A stretch of DNA of 64,000 nt, taken from NCBI GenBank assembly GCA_905250075.1, contig CAJNOP010000720.1, positions 1-64,000 of the forward strand, in the 5' to 3' direction. Numbering within the stretch: position 1 is the first letter of the stretch; each line of letters opens with the position of its first letter. Source of the DNA: Rotaria sp. Silwood1 (Eukaryota; Rotifera; Eurotatoria; Philodinida; Philodinidae). This document shows positions 1 through 10,576 of this stretch, piece after piece. The position numbers and the translations under genes are program-made. The notes under the pieces were generated by a model. The model ran no database searches. It was not told where the DNA came from and saw only the letters and a program-made list of their open reading frames with translations.

Positions 1-362
1 AAAATCGAATGAATTATATATCATTTGGTATCTCCTTCTTCGCTCTATCGAATGTCTAAAAATGCTTCAAATGAGTCAAATTAATGTTAGATGATAGACA
101 ATTTAATCCTTCTCAACACATCCCATACCCTTTAGAGGCTTTACTAATGTCCTCTATAGTTTGTAACAAAGAAGTAATACTTCTTATATGGAATGATGCA
201 GAATTAAACATTCTTTCTACTGAAGGCCAATTGAACTTTTCATATTTCTAAATAGTTTTATAGTTGGGTCAAATATCGCCTTAGTACCAATATGCTAGAA
301 ACCCATTAAATGCTCTACAAGATTTCTATGATGTTTTACAGTATTTTTCCTTCATAATAATC

Positions 363-539
363 TTCAATGTGCAAGATTTAACTTTAACTTGATGCCACAA
401 ACTTGGTATCCTTTATCTCGCTTCGTTTTCGTAATATTATCAGTAGTTTGTGATGTTGTTTCGCTTGAAACATCCGACATGAAAGCAAGTACTGAAACCG
501 ATGTTGGTAAATGCACATCTAAAGTATTATGCGGAAGCT
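363..539 (-). CDS. Possible exon, unrecognised
   Basis: On the minus strand an open stretch follows a good acceptor (pyrimidines then TTTTCAG near 540). It reads LPHNTLDVHLPTSV, then a Ser/Thr-rich segment with SDVSSETTSQTTD, and stops near 363. The composition looks coding, but I find no start, no clear upstream exon and no family. DNA to its left, down to position 1, has short minus-strand stretches such as FDPTIKLFRNMKSSIGL that are broken by stops, so this may be the end of a decayed gene. Treat as tentative. Confidence 0.25.
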
Positions 540-1412
540 GAAAATCAACCTATGAAATTCAATCATTCATTCAATTGTAATAAAAGTTGAAATTAATTTA
601 ACTAATTTAGTTAAATAAGTCATCTATGAATCACTCTCACTCTTATGATTAATTATTGAACTACTAATGATGATGTTAGATATTTTCTATCTTACCTGGT
701 ATTGAATGAAGTTAACGATATGCTTGATCCGTAATAGATAAAACAAATAATCAGTAACAACTATTAATAGAAGAATACAAAAAAAAATGAGTAGAGGAAA
801 AAAAAGACAGCTAAAATCAACAAGGACAAAAACAGTCTCGAGATAACAAATTACAAGGTAAACATGTAAGAGAAAAAGTATAACAACCAATACCAGGTGA
901 AATTAAAAGGTTGTTGTGAACAGATGACATCTGTTGAGTGGTTCTCATAATAGCAATTCACTCGGTATCGAGATCGCAATCATCTCAATATTACATACCA
1001 TATTCTTGTATAATGGAGAATTGAGATGATTTGATGTATCCATCTTGATACTCTACCAAATCGCCTGAAATCAACTCACCTCATCAATATAAGGTGCAAA
1101 TAATGCAAAAATCGAGCAAAAAAAAAAAAATTTAATTTTTTTTACTTGAATTGATAGAGCTCGTCGAGCTCTCAAAGACTGTCTATATTAAAAAATTTTC
1201 AAAGCCTCTTTTGAAGCAAAAATCCGCGAGAAAAGGACTGAAAAGTATGAAAAACTTGCATTTTCCCGTAGAGAAAAATTACTCAGCTTCTCAGCAAAAG
1301 TAGCCTTTCGACAACTTTTTTGCATGAGAGATGCGTGAAAATGGTCTCTAGTAATAACTTTCTCAAAGGTTGGATATAAATCATTAACGAAGCTGTTTAG
1401 TACACGGAATGA

Positions 1413-1510
1413 GGGTGTGGCTGTGGGTGTGTAGGTGTGGGTGCGGGTGTGAGCGTGAGCTATGTGTTTTCTTCATCCACACCCACACCCATTCACCTAC
1501 ACCCACACCC
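1413..1510. repeat. Telomere-like palindrome (TGTGGG arm / CCCACA arm)
   Basis: About 55 bp of degenerate GGGTGT repeats are followed by a short loop (TATGTGTTTTCTTCAT) and then about 36 bp of the complementary ACACCC repeats, so the region can fold into a hairpin. Read on the minus strand, the loop contains GAAGAAAA, which recurs in other loops of this window. Confidence 0.85.
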
Positions 1511-2610
1511 TAATTAGATATTATATGTGATGTTTTACAAATTTCTAACCTTTTCTATTTTTAAATATTTTTTTTTCAGTATCTGAAGTTGGACAGAGAT
1601 TGAGAATATTTTTTTAAGATTAACATCTATATTATTATCTGAAATATATTGAACTCAACTGCTATCATTATTTAAAAAATAAATTACTGAAAATTTTTTA
1701 AAATAATATCATCCAATCGTGTATTTTATCTTCAGTATGTAAAAACTGATATCTAAGCCTAGTTTAACATTCGATAATGTAAAATAGATTCGTTGTTAAT
1801 TATTTTAATATTTAATAAATACTTTTCAATAATGCACCCTTTTATTGATGATAGCACTGTAGCGAATAAAATTTGAATGATTGTTTAGATATAGTATCCA
1901 AAACGAATTCTTCATGTTTGTTTCAACTTAGAATATTTGAAAATACAAAAAGTGACAAACTTGACCAAAAACTTATCAAAGATTTTGCACATATGTTAGT
2001 TTCATGCAATGATCAATCGCTATAAGAGATTCTTTTAGTTAGGATAGTTTTTATCGTATATTTTCACTTGTTACTAGGCATTTGATTTCTGAAATAACTA
2101 AATAACTAATTTAAGTAGTCTTATCCATAGACTCAATTTGCTAGAAACATAGTTCAGTTGAATTCTTAGCTATTACAATCTTATTATCATCTTGTAACAA
2201 TGGCTTATGAATTAAATTGCTTTGTAAGTGTTTCTAAGACAAACAAGAGATTCATAAAAAGCAAACCAAATTAGTTTTCCAGTAAATTAGGTCCTATCCA
2301 TAGGGTTGTTTCCTCTAACAATTTACTCAGTTTGGAAATAAAACTGGTGAAATCGTGTAGAAATTTCGACGCTGCTCCACCCACCGTTTTTCGTTGGTTT
2401 TCTAACTGAGGAACGAAATTTTTTCCCTAATTTGAGCATCATTCCTCTATGGCAATGAATTTAATAGGACACTACATTGTTTCTAAATTTTTTTTCATGA
2501 GAAATCACATACAATACAACACATGCAATATATAACAACATAGCACAAGTATTTTCTACGAGAATACTAATTATGCTAAAGCTTTAACAATTTAAACCTC
2601 GATATCAAAA

Positions 2611-2622
2611 ACACCCACACCC
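2611..2622 (-). repeat. Single telomere-like C-rich arm
   Basis: A lone ACACCCACACCC stretch with no G-rich partner nearby. It may be a half palindrome or a very short interstitial telomeric repeat. Confidence 0.5.
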
Positions 2623-2890
2623 TCCGTTGCTATTCGTCACATTTCTTATGTACTTTTTTAAACGATGGAATTTTTTGTCTCTTTGTTCCTGCTGTTCTAT
2701 ATAATTACTCGACCATCAAGTCAATAGCAGGTTGTATAAACGTGACTATATACAGTCCTCGAGTATCGTATGTAATGATAGAATAAAAACATATATTTCA
2801 TTCACACTTTGAATGTCACTAGGAAATAACACCACGATCCTTGTTCTTTCTTTATCTCTTTCATTTCACTACCTCCACTTTTTCACACAG

Positions 2891-3618
2891 ACACTCACCA
2901 TACTTAATCTCAGATACAAACATATCAGAGCTCTCACAGCACAACATCTAGCTGATTTATTACAATATGACACAGTGATTCTCACTTTTTCTTCATTTCT
3001 CTCATAAACTCATCTCCACTTTTCACGTAAATACTTACCACACTCAATCTATATCACAATCAAATAAGAGACAAAGGAGCGCAACATCTGGCTCATGCAT
3101 TACAATATAATACAGTGACCGCATTCTCTCTTCATCTTTCTCACAAATCGACATCCACTTTCTTTTACAGACACTGAGCACGTTAGACCATTCCTCCAAT
3201 CAACTCGGAGCTCTTGGAGGACAACATCTGGCTAATATCTTGCAATATAATACGGCGACCGTCATTCTCTCTTCGCTCTTTCATGAACTCATCTCTACTT
3301 TTTTACGCAGACACTGAATACACTCAATCTCTAAAACATCCAAAGTCTAGCTCTCGGAGAGCCACATTTGGCTAATACATTAAAACATAACACAATGGCT
3401 CTCACTCTCTGTTCATTTCTTACATATATTCATATCCACTCTCTTGTACAGACACTCACCATACTTAATCTAAACAGCAATCAAATCGGCGACAAAGAAG
3501 CACAACGTCTAGCTGATGCATTGTAACACTTAATCTCGGATACAATCAGATCGGAGAGGATCTTGAAAGTCGTTTCAACGAACTGATTAAGAGAAATGAA
3601 CAAAGTCTTGAACACTAG
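2891..3618 (+). pseudogene. Tandem LRR exons (NLRC3/ribonuclease-inhibitor type), decayed
   Basis: Five similar segments begin at about 2891, 3031, 3171, 3311 and 3452, a period of 140-141 bp. Each has about 84 bp encoding one 28-residue ribonuclease-inhibitor-type leucine-rich repeat (pattern TLTILNL...I...AQHLADLLQY). Each is followed by about 56 bp of intron-like sequence ending in a pyrimidine tract and CAG. The copies carry stops and altered splice sites; the second has GTAA where CAG is expected. The array ends with a C-terminal cap (LNLGYNQIGEDLESRF) and a TAG near 3618. No NACHT or other N-terminal domain is visible upstream, so this is a 5'-truncated remnant. The family is clear from the repeat pattern; that the gene is dead is inferred. 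Confidence 0.7.
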
Positions 3619-5272
3619 CTCTCGTAGATCGCTTGGTATAGAATTGCCATAAATGAACGAATGTGGCTACAACTTTTTTCTTGTTTTTGTGCGCGAAGAG
3701 AAAGAAACAAATTTGGTTGTGATACGCTCATGAATACATAGTTCACGTTTGAATTAGTTTCACTGATGAAACAAAGATGTTGACTTGTTTCACTGGATGT
3801 AGGCGTGGATGTGTGCGCGTTTTGTTGACCTAAACATCCCATACACTCTCCCATACCCACACTCACATCTCAATATAGACTACTGTTATTGTTACATATC
3901 ATAGCTAAGCAAGTCTAATGGAAATTTTATTATTATGATATTAGATGAACGATGATCAAATGGTGTAGAAATGTAGAGCCTTGGCTCCATAACTACTTTT
4001 AGTATGATCTAAGTACATAATAATGATAAAGTCATTCTGAGACTATACATCTAGATGTTTGTGGGTTTAATCTGCACTCATATTCAAAACAAGAGTGCTT
4101 CACCGAAATAGAACAAAAGAAAACATTGCGATATCATAAGTAACTATTTACCTTCATATACGTAAAGTAGAAGTTCGTTTGGATTGAGTCATTATAGCAA
4201 TTTTTCAGGCAATGATTTCAAAGAAAAAGTTGCAGACTGCTTATCAATTTTAGTCATGTTATTGCGACTCTCGTTAGTAACCGACAGTCGCTCAGCTTTT
4301 GAATAGTAAATAAATGCGTCATAAAAATAATGTTGCTAACAATGAGTCACAAGACACAAGAGTTTCATATACTGATGACTTTTTGTTGTATTCTTATGAG
4401 AAAATAAAAAAGAAAGATATGCAAGCGTCAATATTGAAGGACATATGGGTATCACTCTCGGTAGATTTGGTTTTTGCATATCGCTAGAAAAACAAAATTC
4501 AAGCAGCTACCATGACAATCATTTCAACCTAGTAAAAGGTTTCATCAAATGACCAAAGCTACTGTGCTTAGGTTTATTCAATGAAAATCGAAACTAGTCA
4601 TCGCAGTGTGATACTCTATGTCATTACATAGAAAATATGGTTTTGTAATTGAGCGTCATTTCCCATCTGAAGAAATTTGTGTGAGGGTTGACACGCACCG
4701 TTCTATTTGATTTCACTTGATTTTGGATTTGAGTTATCATTCTCGAGCTCATACACTAACATAGTTCGATTTTGAATTTTGCTAATTTTGTTATTAATTA
4801 TTAACTTTAATAGGATATAATTTTATCAAACTAGTTGTAAAATATAAAATGATTCTCTAAAGTGAATGAATATTGATTAGTGCAAAATTTCATCTATTTC
4901 ATTCGAAACATAAATAGCTTAAACTGCTTCCATATAATACAATTTATGAATAGCATAAGGGCAATATCGCCATTTTAATACGGATCAGTATTTTTTTATT
5001 GTATCATCTTCTTCTCACACTATTACACACATTATATATTGAATTCTTATTTTTGTTTATCTTATTTAATTTCAATGCTCTGATAAGTTTTCTTTTACTG
5101 TGTATTTATTGAAGCAGCTTCATCAAAACGCATTTACATATAAGTTTATTTATTTTGAACTAAGCCTATTGTTGAAAAAAAAACAAGAGTTGAGATGAAC
5201 AAATCGAATGTGTCTCGTTCATCAAGAGTAAGAGGTCGGTCTATTTTTTTTACTGTCGAATTATATTCTCAA
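3619..5272. other. Intergenic DNA, no gene seen
   Basis: AT-rich, with one telomere-like palindrome near its left edge. I see no coding region or RNA gene. Confidence 0.5.
3794..3869. repeat. Telomere-like palindrome, degenerate
   Basis: A G-rich arm (GGATGTAGGCGTGGATGTGT), a loop containing TTTTGTTGACC, then a C-rich arm with CCCATACCCACACTCACATC. It lies about 175 bp beyond the end of the LRR remnant. Confidence 0.7.
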
Positions 5273-6811
5273 TCAATCTGCAACAATATTCTTAGTCAAT
5301 TGATAATACAATTTTCGTTCCGATTGATTCTTTTCGGCGACTAAAGCATTCATCTGTATGAGATAATCATATTCATTAATCTTGTCTTTTTTTGCTTCTA
5401 TTTCTTCCATTTGATCTACAAAAACTTGTGTATGTTCTGTGATGAAATTTGCGTAATGTTTCGATAAATATTTAATCCAATATTCCTTATCCAAAACAAA
5501 ATTAATCAAATAATCAGGTCCAAGTTGAATTTTTTCGCGTCGAATCTGTACGACTGCTTTTGCTACGTCATGATGATTTGCTAAAGCCATATCTGGTTGA
5601 TACATAAAACATGGTACGTCGTGATCCAATGGCATTTCCAAAGTATTTTCAGGAGAGATGTAAAAAAACAACACCGTTTCTTGTGCATCGACTATTGCTT
5701 CTTCCGCAGTTGCATTGTTTTTATATGAACCTTTTTGTGCGCATAATAAAGCAAGTTCTTGTAAACGATAAAAATTAAAGACTCGCTCAACTTCTTGACG
5801 AACTTTCTCATCAGATAATTGTGCTTCAATTATTCGTTGTTCAACCTGTTTGATTTCCATTTCAAATAGGGCAAATAAAATACCATCATGAGACGTTGCA
5901 ACAACATCACGTGCTTTATCATAACACAGTTTACGTAATTCTAGATTGTTCACCATCGCATCTAGCAATGTACTAATACGCTGTTTAAACGCTTGACGAT
6001 ATTTTTCAGCTCTTGGCAGTCTGAGCATTTCTTCATAACGTGCTAACCATATTTCAAAATAACCTGATGTCCCTTCATGTTGATAAGTTTCTTCCCAGCC
6101 TGCTGCGAATTCAGGAGAAAAGTCGATAAAAGATGCCAGTGGAACTTGGTCTTCTACTTTAAGATCTTTTATATGATGAATATTTTCAGGAAGTTTTAGA
6201 ATACGATTATGAGTCAACATTAAAGTTTGAAGTTTTGGCAAATGTCCTAATTCTTCTGTAACTTTTTCAAGCTGATTACACTCTGCATTAAACCATTCCA
6301 AGTATTTGAATTCCTTGATAAAATCGGGCACCTCGGACAATATATTATTAGAAACATTTAATAGTTTTAAGGAAGTTAGTTTAGTTAAAAATTGTGGTAT
6401 TTCTGAAAAACTATTGTTGGAAATCGACAAATAACATACATGTTGCATTCCTCCGAAAACATCAGGAAGAGTAGTTAGAGAAAGAAATGATAAATCCAAA
6501 AGATCTGAACGTTGTTTAAAACAATTCGTGATTCTTTCTTTTGCATCTATCGTCTCTGTGGTAGCGTGAGGATCTTCCCATGTTTCTAAGAGTCGTGTTA
6601 ATTCTAACAAAGTCATAGATTTTTGAGATAATAATTTTAAAGATTGTGTTTGTACAGAAAGTGTACTAATAATATCATTATTGTTTTCAGATACCAATGC
6701 TGTTGAAGAACTTTGAAGCGGCATTCTGTTCGAGTGAGATTGCTGAGAAACGGTTTGAGTTTGACGTTGAGTTAATGTGAACGAAGCTCCACGAATCATA
6801 AAAGGATCCAT
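5273..6811 (-). CDS. LRR-NEL protein (bacterial effector-type E3 ligase family), catalytic Cys replaced by Ser
   Basis: Single-exon gene of 512 residues. An N-terminal low-complexity segment (1-60) is followed by a linker of the type found before LRRs in bacterial LPX effectors (WED near 78, KERITNCF near 91-98). Leucine-rich repeats lie at about 103-217. Residues about 226-512 match the NEL (novel E3 ligase) domain of the IpaH/SspH/SlrP family along its length: the FEIWLARYEEML helix, RISTLLDAM, LRKLCYDKA, YRLQELALLCAQK, and a charged C-terminal helical part ending in QLTKNIV. In this family the nucleophile is the Cys of a CxD motif. Here that position reads Ser307-His308-Asp309 (codon TCT at 5891-5893), so ubiquitin transfer by the usual mechanism is not expected. 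Cys296, eleven residues upstream, lies in a helix and does not fill the motif. There is no signal peptide. Horizontal origin from bacteria is inferred from domain distribution. The frame is intact, which suggests selection or a recent change. Confidence 0.85.
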   Translation of the reverse strand: MDPFMIRGASFTLTQRQTQTVSQQSHSNRMPLQSSSTALVSENNNDIISTLSVQTQSLKLLSQKSMTLLELTRLLETWEDPHATTETIDAKERITNCFKQRSDLLDLSFLSLTTLPDVFGGMQHVCYLSISNNSFSEIPQFLTKLTSLKLLNVSNNILSEVPDFIKEFKYLEWFNAECNQLEKVTEELGHLPKLQTLMLTHNRILKLPENIHHIKDLKVEDQVPLASFIDFSPEFAAGWEETYQHEGTSGYFEIWLARYEEMLRLPRAEKYRQAFKQRISTLLDAMVNNLELRKLCYDKARDVVATSHDGILFALFEMEIKQVEQRIIEAQLSDEKVRQEVERVFNFYRLQELALLCAQKGSYKNNATAEEAIVDAQETVLFFYISPENTLEMPLDHDVPCFMYQPDMALANHHDVAKAVVQIRREKIQLGPDYLINFVLDKEYWIKYLSKHYANFITEHTQVFVDQMEEIEAKKDKINEYDYLIQMNALVAEKNQSERKLYYQLTKNIVAD

Positions 6812-7467
6812 TACTCTTATAGAATATTAAAAAGAAAACAACAAATTTTCTAGACCATCGAAGTGCATATATGTATAATTGGAAAGTTGAATTCAACGTT
6901 CAAGTTTTCAAACGTTGAAAGTGAAGAAACTAGAGTATTGTCAAGATTAATGATGACAAGGGAAGTTACTATTCCATTATTTATATGACAAGTAACTTGT
7001 ACAGCTTTTGCTCCTTTGTAAAATAATTGATGATTAAAGGTGACTAACTATAATTCTTTTTCTATGAAAAATATAACTAATGAAATAATTGACAATTAGT
7101 AAGCTATCAAGGTTCATTTAATCAATAACTCGACTAGTTATTGGTGACAATAACCTTCCACTCCTAGTTTAAGTGTTTCTGAATTCTTGTGATGGGTGTG
7201 AGATTGATGAAAGTTGAAATTAGAACTATTATCTATTACAAGCATAGTTTTAATTGAATTTAAATTTTAAGTTCTCCAGTACCATACATATTAAAAATAT
7301 GAAAACAGATAACTGGCAAAGTCAATCGATCAAATCACTATCCACTTATACGCACGCATAGACTAGTCCATTTAGTAAAGCAATGTTGATCATCAGCTTT
7401 TATTTCAGATTGGTTTTTAAATATTAGGCTCATATTGAGACAATATATGCTAACTATTTAAATACTC
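6812..7467. other. Intergenic DNA upstream of the LRR-NEL gene
   Basis: AT-rich. It should hold the promoter of the minus-strand LRR-NEL gene, but I see no distinctive element. The 8-bp AAATACTC at 7460-7467 is the left target-site copy of the adjacent transposon. Confidence 0.5.
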
Positions 7468-8106
7468 GGGTGCGTGCTTTTTCGTCCCTGCTCTTCCGAA
7501 CATCCGGTTATTTGTCGGAATGTTCGAAATTGACTATAGAGCATAATATCGTTTTTTCGGATGTTCAGCATGACAACCAGTCAGGTGTTCGGAACATAAA
7601 ATGACGGCTGTTCGGAACAAAAAGTAATGGATGTTCGGAGTGAAAACCGTTCAAATGCTCGAAATGAAAAATACCGGATTCTCGAAGCATAAGTGACGGA
7701 TGTTCGGAATGAAGGGTGTGGGTTTGGGTGTGAGTGAGGGAGTGGGTGGGGTTGTGAGTGGGTGAGTGTGGGTGTAGGTGTGAATCAGACTGCTATACAC
7801 AACCACCCACACCCACACCCACACCCGCACCACACCCCCACCCTTTTCTGTTACGAACATCGGCCACCGACTATTGCGTCTACGGAGTTTTCATTCCGAA
7901 CATCCGTCACGTTCTGTTCCGAACAGCCGTCATTTTATGTTCCGAACACCCGGACGAATTTCACTCCGAACATCCCGTGTTTTTTATTCCGATCTTCTAG
8001 ATTTTTCATTCCGAATATCCGGACTATTTCAAAACAACTGGGTTTCGAAACAGTCATCTATGTTCGATATCCGTAAAAAAAGCCGGGGACGAAAAGGAAG
8101 CGCCCC
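7468..8106. mobile_element. hAT-like non-autonomous foldback element, 639 bp
   Basis: The same 8 bp, AAATACTC, flanks both ends (7460-7467 and 8107-8114). An 8-bp duplication is the hAT hallmark. Imperfect terminal inverted repeats begin GGGTGCGTGC and, read inward from the right end, GGGGCGCTTCC; both then share TTTTCGTCCC. The arms consist of roughly 20-bp subrepeats around GGATGTTCGGAATGAA: nine or so on the left (about 7496-7712) and the complement on the right (about 7886-8030). Long inverted arms built of tandem subrepeats are typical of foldback elements. The centre (7714-7843) is the longest uninterrupted telomere-like palindrome in the window. There is no transposase. Open frames across it are His/Pro-rich translations of the repeat and not genes. 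Confidence 0.8.
7714..7843. repeat. Telomere-like palindrome at the centre of the hAT-like element
   Basis: About 70 bp of GGGTGTG-type repeats, a loop (AATCAGACTGCTATACACAA), then about 45 bp of CCACACCCACACCC. It sits at the symmetry centre of the foldback element at 7468-8106. Confidence 0.85.
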
Positions 8107-8114
8107 AAATACTC

Positions 8115-9397
8115 TAGTTTCTGCTAGGAATTCTATTAATAATTTACTTACTGTAGTCTGATTATTCAACGAAAAATATTGGTATGCACTTTGAAAGTAT
8201 GTAGAGAACAAGTCAAATGATAATATATCAATGACATGGTTTGCTTTATATATTTGTATATGTGTTTGCGCGTTCTGTGACTCATTGATAACTCCTGGAA
8301 GAATCCGACAATTAAATTTTATTACTGACTTCTCTTTACTCTTTCTTTTTATTACTTATGCTTTTGAATGTGTTCTCAGTTGTTAAATCATGGAAAAGAG
8401 TGTGTATAGGTATCACAAAACCAGGTATTTTGATGTTATTGAAAATGTTATCAAGAGACTCTAGACATTACTTTGAAAGATCCAACATAATAAAGTTTTG
8501 AATCAATATACAGTACTTCTACATTTCGTTATTTTTCGTAGAATTTTATATTTACTTGGCAATGTGTGATATCTGAAGAAGAAAAAAAAATCATAGTTGT
8601 TGTCAAGAACAGAATCAACATATGTAAGGAATGATTCATTCATATTCATCATAGCTTTGTTGAGAAGAATTTTTTCTCGTATCTACGTCTTGTGTCTACT
8701 AATCGTGCTGTTGTTATTGTTATTGTTTAGGTTCGTTTCCACGCATATTTATACATTCCTATAGTCGTTTTATTTCATTGTTGTTTACTAAGTTGAGGTG
8801 ATGGGTGGGGATATGGGTGTAAGTGTGGGGTTCGAGTACCACATTCATACACCCAGTTATGAAGTAATAAAAGAGATTCATTAAAATGATATAAATGAAA
8901 ACATTTGGCCTTATTAAAAAAAATATCCAAAAACAAAAAACTGGAAGATCATTCACCTAAGATATTGACTGACAATTACTATAAACATATTCATTTATGT
9001 TTTTTCTTCTCTCACTATCGCCGTCATTGTGCTACAATTGAAATATTCATATAGCGAAGGTCATCTTCGTCCATTATATCTATTCATGAAACAAAGCTTG
9101 ACATTTTTGTTTTCTGGACAATTTATGCATTTTTATGTTCTTATTTGACGTATATAAGTTGACAAAAAAATCATCAATCCAAAAAATAGAAATCCTTAAT
9201 TGAAAATATTTTCATTCATATAGTTGCTCGAAATTATTCTTATAATGGTTTATGATAGTTCATTTGAGAGTTTTTTTTTATTGTATGTGAAAAATGATGT
9301 CCAACTTAATAATGACTTTTGAGTAATAATGAGTGGGTTTTAATCTAGTACAGAACAAAATTGTATTCTTTCTATAATGTACAACAGTCAAAACATC
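8115..9397. other. Intergenic DNA, no gene seen
   Basis: AT-rich, with one telomere-like palindrome at 8795-8855. No coding region is supported. Confidence 0.5.
8795..8855. repeat. Telomere-like palindrome
   Basis: A G-rich arm (GATGGGTGGGGATATGGGTG), a loop around GGTTCGAGTACC, and a C-rich arm (ATTCATACACCCAGTT). Confidence 0.7.
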
Positions 9398-9812
9398 ATG
9401 ACTTCAATTGCTAAATCTAAAGTTCATCGAGAAGCTAGGATTGTATTTGGCTAGATTTATCTATTTAATAACATATATATCACGAGATAGTTCACTTCTT
9501 AAAGTCTCGCAAAAAATAGAAGGAAAACTACCCAATGAACAAATTGAATATTTACATCAATGTAAGTTTATTTGTTTTGTATTTATTTTACTCAAATTTC
9601 ATTTGTCTTTAGTTTATGCAATAAACAAGTATCCAGAACACACAGAAGTCGAAGAAATTTCAAAACAATGGAATAAGAATGATTACAAATTTCTTTTTAA
9701 TTTAGATGTTAGTATAGTTTTTATGTTCTGTCATCATTCATATTTGTTATCTATTTGTAAGAATGGTTTTTTTTGTCGTCGGATGGTTGATCGACAAGTA
9801 AGAGAACGATGA
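9398..9812 (+). CDS. Small multi-exon gene or remnant, possibly a degenerate homeobox
   Basis: From ATG at 9398 the frame reads MTSIAKSKVHREAR. A further coding stretch contains LPNEQIEYLHQ, a 51-bp intron (9562-9612, GTAAGT...TTTAG), then FYAINKYPEHTEVEEISKQW and NKNDYK. The last part, after a possible intron from GTTAGT, ends in a basic segment (RQVRER). The spacing EQIEYLHQFYAINKYP...EVEEIS resembles helices 1 and 2 of a homeodomain, including the Tyr-Pro between them. A WF..RR-like helix 3 appears only by changing frame at a run of eight T near 9771. The first part also has a stop (TAG near 9452) unless spliced out. The homeobox idea is tentative, and the gene may be broken. Confidence 0.3.
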
Positions 9813-10368
9813 CAAACATTAAGAAGCATTGTAGCTTAGTTTAGATGGAAATCTTCTTTCTTTACATTTATTATACGAACAATGTTTTTTGTATTTTCTT
9901 TCCATACAATTTCGATAGGATAAACCATTATTTAGCTTCTGTATTTCCCCTCTCTCTCTTATGTAGTAGAAATAAAAAGAAAAGCTTATCTAAGTTTTCC
10001 AATACTATTATTTAAGAATAAATATGTTTAAAAGTTGTTTATTTTCTTGATCCAAAAGAAAAACCAATAGTATAAAAGATTGATCTACTGAGGAAAAATA
10101 TTCTACATAATAAGGTGGTTTTCCTCATGCAGGTCAATCTTCTTTTCCTGGTTTCATTTTTTCATTTAATGATATATAAAATCTACAAGATCATATGTCC
10201 AATTTTGAACAAGATATTTATATGATAATCAATTACATATACCACTCCTTTGTTCATCACGTAGTATCCTATTAAGATGCAATGATCATTCTGGTTTCAT
10301 ACGATCTTAATGATAATGTTGACAAAGCTAATGCAAAATTGTCATGCTTACCTGCTACATGAGTGTGT
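9813..10368. other. Intergenic DNA, no gene seen
   Basis: AT-rich stretch between two convergent gene fragments. Nothing is recognisable. Confidence 0.5.
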
Positions 10369-10490
10369 TTAAACGTTTTCATCAGTAGAATCTTTTTCTT
10401 GTAAATGAATTATAATTTTTAATTCATGTTCGAAGAAATTTAATAATTCATCATGTTCTTCTAATAAACGAAGACATTTCATCAGATAGA
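10369..10490 (-). pseudogene. C-terminal end of a coiled-coil gene, truncated at a telomere-like array
   Basis: The minus strand has an open stretch reading LMKCLRLLEEHDELL, then NFFEHELKIIIHL, and QEKDSTDENV before TAA (10369-10371). The heptad-like leucines and acidic tail look like the end of a real protein. Upstream coding sequence stops at the TGTGGG/CCCACA palindrome starting at 10491, and I find no continuation beyond it. I do not recognise the family. Confidence 0.4.
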
Positions 10491-10576
10491 TGTGGGGTGT
10501 AAGTGTGAGGAGAGGCTCGTCTTGTATCAATCAATATCTACACCCACACCTCATCAACACCTACACCTACACCCAA
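10491..10576. repeat. Telomere-like palindrome abutting a gene fragment
   Basis: A G-rich arm TGTGGGGTGTAAGTGTGAGG, a spacer of about 28 bp, and a C-rich arm with CTACACCCACACC and CTACACCTACACCCAACC. It borders the coiled-coil fragment directly. Confidence 0.8.

Larger units (their letters stand above)
540..2890. other. Intergenic DNA, no gene seen
   Basis: AT-rich DNA with homopolymer runs. It holds one telomere-like palindrome (1413-1510) and one single C-rich arm (2611-2622), listed separately. Open frames here lack coding character. Confidence 0.5.

Noticed and set aside
2891-3530. Regular repeats at 140 bp considered as a CRISPR array
   Set aside because: Units are coding LRR exons plus intron-like spacers, far too long and too diverged for CRISPR, and the genome is eukaryotic.
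7651-8076. Overlapping frames rich in His/Pro/Thr around the GT/AC arrays
   Set aside because: They are translations of the telomere-like repeat and foldback subrepeats, on both strands, with no start context or splice sites.
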